Origin: Clitopilus passeckerianus
Lineage: Eukaryota > Basidiomycota > Agaricomycetes > Agaricales > Entolomataceae
Reading direction: 5' to 3'
DNA: 64,000 nt
Assembly: GCA_944990035.1 (NCBI GenBank)
Contig: CALYLX010000112.1
Coordinates: forward strand, 1,736,001 to 1,800,000
The notes below the pieces were generated by a model, which searched no databases, was not told the origin of the DNA, and saw nothing but the letters and a program-made list of their open reading frames with translations. A program made the translations under genes and the position numbers. Shown here piece after piece: positions 25,801 to 36,222 of the stretch; positions within the stretch are counted from its first letter, which is position 1; the number at the start of each line of letters is the position of its first letter.

Positions 25801-25958
25801 ATAGGCGTTTGCAGAGGGTTGTTCATGGGGAATGAAGGCGGAAAGCTCTGCTGAATAGCTGTCGGAAGAGCGGGAGAGTAAGGCATTGGAGCTTGCTGTT
25901 GCATGCCCATAGCAACGTTCAGGTTCAACCTTGGTAGCGGGTCTCTAGGTCTGGCCAT
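19838..25958 (-). CDS. Very large coiled-coil protein, family not recognised
   Basis: About 1,900 residues in at least seven exons on the minus strand; the largest exon runs from about 24,110 to 20,920. I do not recognise the family. In order: a Pro/Met/Gln-rich N-terminus (about residues 1-150), a Lys-rich patch, the conserved-looking block LPNSIDVFLPGK/RAWQELKQQAIEEKLEKLGV across an intron at 25263/25201, an acidic run (EEAEEEEEEQE), a low-complexity region with repeated short aromatic motifs (PFNFG, PFVFG, FSFNF, FRFPP, PFKFP at about 23,930-23,210), then over 700 residues of helix and coiled coil without stops, and a Ser/Pro/Thr-rich tail with a QQQQQ run ending GADGWW. Joining 24,938-24,200 and 25,958-25,260 to the main exon keeps the frame, so this is one gene and not three. 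A structural or tethering role is a guess. Confidence 0.82.
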
Positions 25959-26479
25959 TATGTATTATAAAGTTCAAACTTTGTTGCGGCCAAGTTGGGA
26001 ATCTGGTAGTAATTTCCGGCGAGTCGCGGAGTATTAAATCCCGAATGAGCTGTCAAAGTCACTGTAGATGTCTTCGTCGCTGTCGTTGGTCGTCTGAGGG
26101 CACGACGGGCTCCGCAGGGGGGAGAAGGACCCAAAACGCGAACGGTTTCGAGCGGTATTGTCGACGAAAGTTAGCTGGCGGCCGAGGTCACTTCTACACG
26201 TGCCATCAATGAAGGTACGGTCACGTGTGACCGAGAACCGAATAGGACAATTTTTTGTGGTTTGAAGCGGTTCACGACGACAAGAAAAGAAAAAAACAAT
26301 TTCAATTCGTCAATAAAGATTCCAGAAAATCACCAATTATGACATGATTACTGTTGAATAAAGCCGATTTTACAGCAATAACTGAGCAATGAGCTCGAGA
26401 TGTGACCGATGTGACAAAAAGTCACAAATATTTTCGGCGCATTGGACCTTGCAGATCTGCTAAACTGTAAAGTCCAGTC
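25959..26479. promoter_or_regulatory. Divergent promoter with two CACGTG boxes
   Basis: This 521-base interval separates the divergent starts of the coiled-coil gene and PNO1. It contains two CACGTG hexamers at 26197-26202 and 26222-26227, twenty-five bases apart; the second lies in the near-palindrome GGTCACGTGTGACC. CACGTG is the core site of fungal basic helix-loop-helix factors. Regulation of either gene by it is inference. Confidence 0.4.
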
Positions 26480-27538
26480 ATGGTCGCCGTTCATCCCATC
26501 GCAAGCCCCTCTCAGGCAGCATCTGGTGCTCAAAAGAAGAATAGGAGAAGGTTTTTCAGAAAAAATGGCGTCACAGCAACATCGAAAACTACTGAAGATC
26601 TAGAAATGGGAGATGCGAATGAACGACCAGCCATAACAGACCATCTGCCAGATTCTGGGAACACTAGCTTGGACGACGACGAGCTCATGATTGAGGCTGA
26701 TCCATCATCGACTCTGGAGGCTTCAGCTGCACCTGCCTTCCCTCCCGCATCAGCTAACGCTGATAAAACAAGACTAAAGTCAGAGACTCGACGGATACCC
26801 ATACCCCCACATCGGATGACACCAATCAAGAAAGATTGGGTCAATATATTCGGTCCTCTGACAGAGATGCTGGAACTGCAAGTTAGGATGAATGTTCAAC
26901 GACGATGTGTCGAGATACGGGTACGTTCAGTATCCCATGCCATCAATCATTCTACTGAAGCCCTCAACTCATAGACGTCAAGAGAGACGAAGGACATAGG
27001 AGCCATACAAAAAGGGGCGGACTTTGTCAAAGCATATGCGCTGGGATTCGACGTCAATGTAAGCGTTGCATTGTTTCCCTGTATACCGGCGCTCATCATC
27101 TTGGTCAGGATGCAATTGCTCTCCTCCGATTGGATGACCTATACCTGGATTCATTTGAGATAAAGGATGTGAAGACCTTGCACGGTGATCATCTATCCCG
27201 AGCAATCGGTATGATTAGAACCCGCTCATCTCACTCTACCAATATCTAACCTCTGATGCTCCAGGACGAATCGCCGGACAAGACGGAAAGACAAAGTTCA
27301 CTATTGAGAATGCTAGTCGGACACGCATAGTCCTGGCAGATACGTTAGTAATCTCCCGAGCCTATCGAGATAATTCTTATTCGTATTTCTCCGCAGAAAA
27401 GTACATATTATGGGTTCTTTCCAAAATATCAAGGTAGCGAGAGACGCCATTGTGTCGCTGATTCTTGGATCACCACCGGGCAAAGTTTACTCTGGCCTGA
27501 GGGCGGTCAGCAGTCGGATGAAACAGAGGGCCATGTAA
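26480..27538 (+). CDS. PNO1: PNO1/Dim2 KH-domain ribosome assembly factor
   Basis: Partner of the nuclease NOB1 and of the dimethylase Dim1 in late 40S subunit maturation, binding the 3' end of pre-18S rRNA. About five exons (first 26480-26920, second 26975-27058). The N-terminal third is disordered and basic ([10 protein letters not shown]), the central part has [15 protein letters not shown], and the C-terminal KH region reads [36 protein letters not shown] and [15 protein letters not shown]. These are diagnostic for Pno1, and length is about 265 residues, as usual. Only 137 bases separate its stop from the DOT1 start. Confidence 0.95.
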
Positions 27539-27675
27539 TTTTTTTTATTTAGAGAGTCCTTGTATGGTATTCTGTATATAGCACTCCATTGTTGCATCAG
27601 ACAGCACAGCCACCTTCATAGCAAACTTGGAAACCGCAGAGCTTGACGCCTTTCTAAATTACTCACATTTCGTCA

Positions 27676-29946
27676 ATGTCGACAACGACGACAACGACCC
27701 GGCCAGCGTCGTCGGACGCTGGTTTCTTCTCGCAGTCAAGGACTCAAACCCAAGTAACCGCCAGGGTGACCCCAGTAACCGTTACGACGCGTCATATTCC
27801 AGTCCGGCTTCCTCCAACGTACGCCCCCGTAGAGCGTCAACAGCATCGGTCTGTCAGTGCTGCGCCATCTACATCCTCACGAGCACCGTCTGTGTCCTCG
27901 AGAGACTCATCTCCACTGTCCAGCCCTTCCCCAAGGAAGAGGAAATCAACACCACAGACATCCGATGTGCCATTGCCCCGCGAGGTCAAACGACTTCGTG
28001 CATCGGGGTCAGGTAACGGTGAACGACCTAGAAAACGCACTCCTGGGACTTCGTCAAAGAGAGCTTCGCGTGCTGCATCCCCGGACACCGCGAATTCTCC
28101 CCCATTGGAGCCTATTTATCGCAGCAGTAGATCGCGGTCTACTTCGCAATTTCCTGTATATGACGATGAAACACCGATCGAAAGACGGTCCTGGGTGCAT
28201 CCAGAGAATGGATATCCCGGAGAAGATTTTATGAGCTCTGAAAGAGTGGTTAAAAACTTGATGAAATCGTATAAAACTTGTATGTTGTCTTGCTCTCCTG
28301 GTTCTCTCCTCTATCAAGGCGCTCATTCTTTTACAGTCTTCCGGAACCTGGCGAATCCAAGAGACACACGATTCCACCCTCATGATACCGATTACCCTGT
28401 GTGTGAGCTCGAATATCCGAACACGGGTGCTTCGGAAAGGTTTGTTGCACCTCATGTACTCCGGCGCCAGTATTCATTGTAAACACAGGTTTATTCTATT
28501 GGCACCAAAGGATAAAGACCATTACAACCCCATCATAGATCTGGTGCAGACGCTACACACCATAGTGGAATGTAAGCTGACCCACTCTTGTTGCATTTGC
28601 ACCCGAAACCATGTACTAATGATCAATTGTAGTCTACTTGACTCCGGAACAAGCCTCCTTCCTAGGAAGCCTGCCTAACGAGTCAGAGCCTGACGTTACG
28701 ACACCACCTGGCTCACCATCGCCCAGCCCGTCGCCACCGCCTGACCTATCGAGGACCAGTTCGACTGACACTACGTCATATCCTGATTCTGAACAAGAGT
28801 CGCCCTCGCGACCATTCCGCCGAGAGGTGTCTCCAGAAGAATCAGATGAAGCTTCATCGCTGCTGGCTGCTTTTGCAAGCCTACGTCAAAAACTCGAAGC
28901 AGGTAGACCCTCGCAGGTCCCTCTCCTCCGAACTCTCCAAAGAGCTCTGAATACCCAGGACGGTCCTCTATTTATGCGTGCTATGGATCAAATCAACCGG
29001 ATCCTGAGGAGCTTCAAGTATCCTCCACTTCCGCATGATATGATGAGCCCTCAAGCACCAAACTCTCTCAAGGAGGCTGTGAAGACATGGGAGACGAAGG
29101 GTTTGCCGAAAAAGGTTCTCATGCGGATCATCGAGGAAAATTATCAGCGCAATGTTGGTCCCAACATCCGCAAACTCAGGCAATACGAGGCATTCTCGAG
29201 TACGGTATATGGCGAAATCATGCCCTCCCTCGCCTACGAGATCGTGCAGATTACCAAACTCAGGCAAGATTCTCTGTTCCTTGACCTTGGTTCTGGAGTG
29301 GGGAATGTGTGTGTGCAGGCGAGTTTGCAGACTGGGTGTAAGAGCTATGGGGTTGAGATTCAGGCTGGGGCAGCGAAGGTCGCGAGGGATATGAAGAAGC
29401 AATTGGAGACAAGGTGCAGGATGTGGGGTGTTAAAGTGGGGGATATGGAACTTGAGCAGGGCAATATGTTGACGAGTCCGAGGGTGGATGAGTTGATATC
29501 GAAGGCGGATGTGGTGTTGGTGGACAATAAGGTGTTTGAAGAGAGTCGTAAGTATCTGTTTGCGTTTCTTGTGGGTGAATGGGCGCTGATTTGAGGGGGA
29601 CGTAGTTAACGAGGCACTGCGACCCAAATTCCTAGATTTAAAAGAGGGTGCTATCGTCATTTCGCTCAAGCCATTCTCTTCTATCAACGCAAGGATTACT
29701 GAGCGAAACGTAAGTCCTAATATTGCGTACGTTCCGTTTGTATCTCACCTGTGCCATTCTCAGGCGGATGACATGAGTGGCATATTCGAAGTTTCAGAAC
29801 GGCCGTACCATTCTGGCAGTGTTTCCTGGGGTAGCAATGGTGGCAGCTATTTTGTGCATCTTGTCAATCGCACAAGCTATGCCGATGTCCTGAAGCGATT
29901 CGAGGAGACCAGGAATAACCCGACCAGAAGCAGCCGCCGTCGATGA
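27676..29946 (+). CDS. DOT1: Histone H3 lysine-79 methyltransferase DOT1
   Basis: Nucleosomal H3K79 methyltransferase, acting in silencing, transcription and the DNA-damage checkpoint. Multi-exon, roughly 650 residues. A disordered, basic N-terminal region (Thr/Ser/Pro/Arg-rich, with SPRKRKS and PRKR, suited to DNA or nucleosome binding) covers about 200 residues. The catalytic part includes RIIEENYQRNVGPNIRKL, TVYGEIMPSLAYEIV, the S-adenosylmethionine-binding motif DLGSGVGN at about 29,282, YGVEI, and VVLVDNKVFEES in the place of the DOT1 VNNFAF loop, followed by IVISLKPF. A Ser/Pro-rich insert (about 28,680-28,860) sits between the N-terminal and catalytic parts. Stop codon at 29944-29946. 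The family is clear; exon ends near 28,280-28,640 are approximate. Confidence 0.93.
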
Positions 29947-30394
29947 TGTATGAACTTTCCAGACGCATTTAACCAACGTTAGAAGGAAAAACCGATCCCA
30001 GAGAATTCCAGAGTTATTTACACGCACTCAACTGCACGAATGACTTTTTCCCGTCACAATTATTTAAATTTCACTTGTTGTTACGCGTTATATATTGCTG
30101 TCCTTGTTGTCCAAAAGTTATTACTAACGTACTAGTATTCTGCTCGGTATTACATGCTTCACGTACATACACCGTACTTTTAGTGGATACCTTCTGTTAT
30201 AATTGAACGGTTGTAATGAGGAGGTAATGAAAATTTTTGATGTATTTGTTCCACAACGTTGTCAATGAATGCTAGGATATGTCGCTGATATCCCTCCCTC
30301 TTCTGAGGTTCTCTTCCCCAAACTAGTCCAGATTCAGCTGGGGAATTTGAAGTAAAATTGCGTAGATACGTTATACATAGTGAATTAACTAAAA
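29947..30394. other. Convergent 3' flanks, no gene seen
   Basis: This A/T-rich interval lies between the ends of DOT1 and the thiolase gene. It has no reading frame of interest and probably holds the two 3' untranslated regions. Confidence 0.5.
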
Positions 30395-32343
30395 CTACAA
30401 TTTGGCATGTTCCAACACGTAAGGTGAGGACTTCTTGGATTTGACCTTGTTAACATCATCCATAGTGACCGGTCGACACTCATGGGCATGATTGTAGCCC
30501 AACCTAGAAGACATATTGATGGTTATCTCGTAGGTTCAAGTATGGGTAAATGAAGCATGAATGTACCTGCTGCGACCATCCTGGCCGCCGGGCTTGTAGA
30601 ATTCAGGTCGGCGGAGCAGGGAACAGACAACTGCACCTCCAAGACCAATGTTGTGGACCAGTCCATACTTCCCTCGCTTATCAGGGGTATCAAAAAGCCC
30701 TGGTGCTTGCATTGGTCCTGCCCCTGTTGGAGTTGATTAGACTCGTCGGGTTTTCGAAGATTTTGGGAAATAGTTACTAACATTCCCGAAGTTGCACTAG
30801 ATTTAAGAATGGGGTTTTTAAGCACGAGAAGCAGTTAAAGAGAGAAAGATACGTACTCATAATATAGAAGTGCATCCCGAGACCGGTCGCACCGAGAGGG
30901 TGTCCCTTAGCTTCGAGACCTCCGCTTGGGTTGACGACATACTTGCCACCATAGGTATTATCCCCACGCTCAACCAGCTTTGTGGCCTCGTCCTCCTTGC
31001 AAAGGCCAAGTGCAGCGTATGTGATCAGCTACATCGACCCTTGTTAGTCAGAAGCTCAATCAGACCATGGAAAGAGCTAACGAACCTCATTGGCAGCAAA
31101 GCAATCGTGCAGCTCCACAACACCGACTTGATCCCTACCTTGACCGGGCGCGAAGCCAGCCTCGCCGAATACCTGATCGGCGCAAGCCTTGGACATGCTG
31201 TATCCAACGATATCCATGGCGCTTCTCTCAAACGTGGCTGGGGTATCGGTGGTAAGTGCAGATGCGACGATCTCAATGGCTTGGTTCTCGAGTTTATGCT
31301 TGCGCACAAAGTCCTCAGAGGCGACAACACAGCAGGCTGCTCCATCCTGACGAGAAACATCATTAAGAACCGAAATTTGGATTGCTCGGATATTGACTTA
31401 CGGAGGTAGGGCTACACATAAATTTGGTGAGCTGGTTAGTAATCTTGGGTGCCTTCATGACCTGCTCGACGGTCCATCCATCCCGGAATTGGGAGTACGG
31501 ATTGTTCAGGGAATGCTTGTGATTCTTTGAAGCTACATGACCATCAGAGCGGTTTGTCACGTCAGATTGCTCGAATGGACGTACCAATCTTCGCCAAATG
31601 CTCGATGCCCCCACCATACTTATCAAAGTACTCCTTGGCACCGTTGTCGAACATCCTTGGAGCGCCAGGTCCGTGGTTCTCACCCAGACCAGCCTCCTCG
31701 ACCTCCTGTGTTTTCGCATGGAAAAGGATCATGGGGTTCGGCCTGTCAGGGAAGTTGGACCCCAGAGAACCGGGCTTCATCCGCTCAAATCCAAGTGCAA
31801 GCGAACATTCGGTTTGACCGAATTTGACAGCATTGTTGGCTTGGTTGAGAGCAGAGGAGCCGGTCGAGCAATTATTGTTGACGTTGATTATTGGGATGCC
31901 AGTCAGGCCGAGGTTGTAGAGTGCACGCTGGAGGAAGATGGATGTCAGTGTGGGAAGAGGGTGGGAGGCGGAGGGATGGCGTATACCTGGCCTGTGGTAG
32001 AATCGCCGTAGCAGTAACCCACGAAGGCGCTTTGGACTTCGTCGTAGGTGATACCTGGAAAGTAATAGCCTGTTTAGTGTGCTTTATACATATCAGCGGA
32101 GAGCGTCCTTGCCTGCATCAAGGAGGGCCTTCGTGGCTGCTTCAAGACCCATCTGCGGAGTTTCAGTCAATTACAGAGACTGGCACCCTCAAAAGCAATG
32201 ATCATACATCCTCCGTGGTCCGTGTTCCCCTTGGCTATTCACAAACTTTAGTATTCCTCAGCGAAACGATAGCAGGCACTATAGCCAACCTTGATGAACG
32301 CAGTGCATCCACCGCCGATGAGAAACGTTCTTCTGCCAGGCAT
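30395..32343 (-). CDS. Peroxisomal thiolase of the sterol carrier protein X (SCP2-thiolase) type
   Basis: Thiolase predicted to cleave 3-ketoacyl-CoA in peroxisomal beta-oxidation. About ten exons. Active-site features: nucleophile in [21 protein letters not shown], and the C-terminal [15 protein letters not shown]; the C-terminal [16 protein letters not shown] matches SCPx-type thiolases rather than POT1. The protein ends Ala-Lys-Leu, a PTS1 peroxisomal signal, and lacks the SCP2 lipid-binding domain of animal SCPx. Two splicing oddities: an intron from 32112 to 32055 that begins GC (after LLDAG), required because the frame otherwise hits a stop, and a 15-base exon (30796-30782) encoding most of MQLREW. 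Start [12 protein letters not shown] at 32343. Confidence 0.9.
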
Positions 32344-32595
32344 TTTCGTCTCAAAAAATCGGTATAGTCAGCAAGCCAAGTTCCAATCCGAGTCCAGTTC
32401 ACGTTTGCTTAAGAACCTGGGGAAGAGACAAGGCAGCAGTTCAAAGCGAATTCACGTTCACTTGATGTTCGGTTGTCGGTCCAGGGAGATCCGGTCCAAG
32501 CCAGGACTTTCGGGGAAATGACATGCCCCAGCTGACCCCACGCTCTTCTGGGAATTGCCACGAAGCGAGACGCGACGCAGTCAAGTTGTCGCCAA

Positions 32596-33996
32596 ATGCA
32601 CGAATGCCTTCAAATTCCAGAAATTGCAGAATTAATCTGCCAACAAGCGTTCTACTCTGATGACCAAGATGCTAGAAATGGGGTCCTGGCTTTGGCTCAG
32701 ACTTGCCATTTACTATACGGGCCCGCTGTGAATGTGATTTGGCATACAATTCCATCGTTGAAGCCACTAGCAGACTGCATTGATGAAGATATCTGGGATG
32801 ATGGAGAGAACGAGGACTACAACGTGAGCTAATTCAGCCAGTGGATCCGTAAGCTGGATATTGACTATGCCATGGCTATCCAGATCATTAAGCCCCTCCG
32901 GCCAGATGACCTTTCAAGATGCAGGCAACTGGGCAAACGCGTCCGTATACTTGGGCGAGACATTCCACCATACTCATACTGGGACTCGGACTGGGACGAT
33001 GGTACTCCAACTTTTGACCTTACCCGTGCCCAGTATCGAGCACTTCAACTTGCAACCTTGGGGACTACGCTGCTACCAAACGTCGATGAGGTTCGCATGA
33101 TTGAACCCGACTCCCGTACTCTAACCTTCATCCATCTTTTCACACACGACGACCTCAGAGCGCTGCGCATAACCATGTCCGTAGACAACCGCTCCAAATC
33201 TTTTCTGCGCGACTTCATTGGCTTTCTGAGCGGCGCAGCTTATCGCTTCCCTTTCCTCCGACGCTTCGAGCTCGTGATGATGGACTTAATCCATGGTTCA
33301 GCGGTAGTCAATACCCTTGAGAGCACGATGTTGAATGTTGCGTGGAAGAACCTTGTACGCCTTGACCTTCACACGGATAGTTCCGCCCAAGTGTTCGCCC
33401 ACCTTCACAAGTATCCTTCGCTGAAACAGGTTGGTATACAGATCTCAGTCCTAGAAGCTGGGACGCCTCCATTAGATTCTCATGAGCAAACTCCCCCACT
33501 TCTACCTCAGCTTCAAAAGCTTAGCCTTGATGTTCCAGACCTTACCTTTGCAACCAACTTCCTTCGTAATCTCTCCCCCGAGAAACGACCACTTCAAGCG
33601 GTACAGTGCTGGGTCACGGATCTGCAGCGTTCGTCGTCTGATAGATGGGCAGGTTTTATTCAATGTCTCAATGAACAATGCTCCACGGACACGCTGGATG
33701 TGCTGTCAATCGAGGATACAGCAGAAAATCCAGAACCAGCAGACATACTTCCGCATATCATCGTTTCCACCGATCACTTAAATGCGCTTTTGTTCTTTAG
33801 GTGTCTGAGGACCGTCCGTATCTGCACATGTGGCATCTTGGATGTCGACGACGCATTCATCGGAAAATTGGCAATGTCCTTGCCAAGACTCCAGGACCTC
33901 CGGATATACGGTCAACATGAACTCAATTTTCCTCTGAAACTCACACCACTGAGCCTCGTGGAGCTTGCAGAACATTGCATTGACCTTCACACCTAG
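32596..33996 (+). CDS. F-box-like protein, agaric type, probably 3'-truncated
   Basis: Two exons (32596-32823, 32884-33996) joined over a 60-base intron give about 446 residues. The N-terminal block (IPEIAELICQQAF...LALAQTCHLLYGPAVNVIWHTIPSL) is the F-box-like module found in large agaric families, expected to bind Skp1 in an SCF ubiquitin ligase. The rest is a degenerate leucine-rich region. The in-frame TAA at 32830 lies inside the intron: the same position in the nearby copy (36223-37829) is also intronic, with a GTGAGT donor and a CAG acceptor. Compared with that copy the protein stops about 80 codons early, at LAEHCIDLHT, and similarity ends there. It may be functional, but a late stage of decay is possible. 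Confidence 0.65.
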
Positions 33997-36222
33997 AAAC
34001 CTCTTCCGGGAATACAAAATTCATCCAACCAGAATACGGCACCCGTCCGAGAATAATAATGACATAGCCATCACTATGGGCTCAGAAGGGTTGGAATTTC
34101 AGTGGTCAATTCCACCGCAATTCGCCTGAAATTCAACGCCAAAAACAATGAATTTTAGTCGGTTCTACCGCCTAAAACATCAGAAATTCATTGGTTGTGT
34201 GTATGATTTTCAACGTCTTGGGTCTTGAAATTCACCATCAGTGACTACGAATTTTGTTTGTCGGTGGGGCTAAATTCATCGTTTCAAGGTTGGCTTCTTC
34301 TCTTACTGGTGTTGGAATTTCAGCCGCCAAACCGTTGAAATTTAAATGAATTTACGACACCATACAACGACGATTTTCAACAAGAATTTGACCGATTTCA
34401 GCAGTTACCTCTTTTGGAACGGGGGAATTTCCACACCTTTGCGTACAGAATTCAGCGCAATGCTCAATACAATTAAATTCTGTGGGCTTTGTAGCTGGAT
34501 TTGAGGGCGCTTTCGAGGCAGTTTAGTTTAGCTATTAGGTGATTAAAACACCAGGTGTTATTTGGTGTAGAATACACTAATACATTGTAATGAATAGTAT
34601 GCAGTAGTTACCCCCACTGGCCATCTACGGTTGTCACACCTCTCACACACTCTATACTGCATAGTCAGACGACACCCATCAACATAGTCCTGCAACCTGT
34701 AGGGAGAGCCTGGAATCCGAACATGTGCATTAGAACTCTTCAAGGCTCCAAAGGGTGGTTAGATACTGACCATTGATCGTTTCTTATGAGCGAGGTCAGT
34801 CGAACATAGGCTAGATTCATGCAGAGCTACAAAGGCTAGAAAGGGACCCCTATCAGCCAGTGCACCAGACATTATGATGGAGACATACCTTGTTCACCAG
34901 TAGCAAGAGTAGTTATGACCTACATGAATGTCAGCCTGAGTGTTGTTCCGTTAGAGCTGACAGCCAATGAAACAGAGTGCCAATTACCTGTGGTTGTCAC
35001 CATACCGAGTCTACGACTGGTGCCATCCCTACATGCCAGTGTCCGTGTCCAATCTAGACCTATTACATTGTTTAGGGGGAGCACAAGGTTGTCGAAAACA
35101 GAATTACGCACCAGGGATCCACAGAAACCTTGACAAGAATAGGAAGCCATGCTTGAATGCGCCAGAGGTAGGTTCAGCAAAGCTGAAACAACCTTGTTGA
35201 GACGACGCAAAGTCAAATTCCAAGGAGAACAGGTTGAAACTTGAAGGAAAAGACAAAGGGATGATGCAGAGTCAACTCCCTATTTTGGTGGCTATCCCAA
35301 GAGGTGACGCAGAGTCAAGCCTCTCAGGACCATTGTAGAAACATATTTCGGCATCCGCGTTGTTGCTGGTTGAGCTTTGTGCGTATATATAGTATGCAAG
35401 TGAGAGGGGGCGAGACGGTCATAGGCGGTTGAGAAGAGCGAGGGGTTCAAACCCTACTTATGTCACGTGCACTTGTTGAATGCTGTTTGGCACCACGAAA
35501 CCTCAAAGAATTTTGTCAAGTCCAACGCGCGGGGCGCCGTGAGGAGAGGCATGCACAACTCAATAGCGCTGTTTGCTGCACCATCGCTGCAGAAGGGTTG
35601 AGTAGATACGACGCATCAGGCTTTAAGAAATGGTATCTACAATATTTCTATTTATTGCGGAGAAGACCTGCGGTTGGATCTGCAATAAATACAGCCCGAG
35701 CCCAAGTCCTTGAGCAATCAAACACGCATGCACAGTATGAATGATAAATATATGCTCGAAATAGAGTTAAAACAGTGTAAAAAAGCGCAGACCAGGCAGT
35801 CGGAGTCTCACGTCTTTTATCTAGATACCTGACTCTAAATGTGTCAATGTTGACAAGGACGTCAACGTCCAAGATACATCTGAGAAAGGACCGAAAATCA
35901 GCCCATAGCGCAACGAAAGTTGTCTCCATATTGAGATGGTTTTCACCAGCTTTGCCGATGACGAGGTTCCGATCATCAAAATGCACGAAAAGCGCGCCTT
36001 ACGAAAATCATACCCTTGGCGGTGGAAATCTGGCCAATGAATTTCATCGGTTTTTTCATTGTCGACGAATTCCACGCTTTTGGGAATGAAATTCTACTTT
36101 CCACGCCTTTGATGCGGAAATTCCGCGCGTGATGGGTCCACACTGCATATTACCACGCTTCCAACAACACAAACTCGTAAGTTGTATTGTGTCCACGACG
36201 CGACGGCGCGTGACACAGCCAA
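33997..36222. repeat. Repeat-rich spacer between F-box copies, GAATTT/AAATTC block
   Basis: From about 34,090 to 34,490 the sequence contains more than a dozen copies of GAAATTC, GAATTT or their complements in both orientations, spaced 15-50 bases apart. Similar motifs recur at about 36,030-36,125, just before the second F-box copy. From 35,203 to 35,316 there are three imperfect copies of GAYGCARAGTCAA. Short frames at 34,558-35,216 (both strands) and 35,460-35,986 show no known domain. I could not define element ends or target duplications, so its nature (decayed transposon, local amplification) is open. Confidence 0.45.

Noticed and set aside
32824..32883. In-frame TAA suggesting that the first F-box gene is broken
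   Set aside because: The stop lies in a 60-base segment with GTGAGC donor and CCAG acceptor; the paralogue has an intron at the same place, so it is spliced out.
35203..35316. Three imperfect GAYGCARAGTCAA direct repeats as a regulatory or CRISPR-like array
   Set aside because: Spacing is irregular (about 60 and 40 bases), units are short and diverged, and CRISPR arrays are not expected in a fungal nucleus.
35395..35465. tRNA gene or tRNA-derived repeat (GGGTTCAAACCC, B-box like)
   Set aside because: The T stem pairs poorly, the A-box-like sequence is too close and no acceptor stem or cloverleaf can be drawn.
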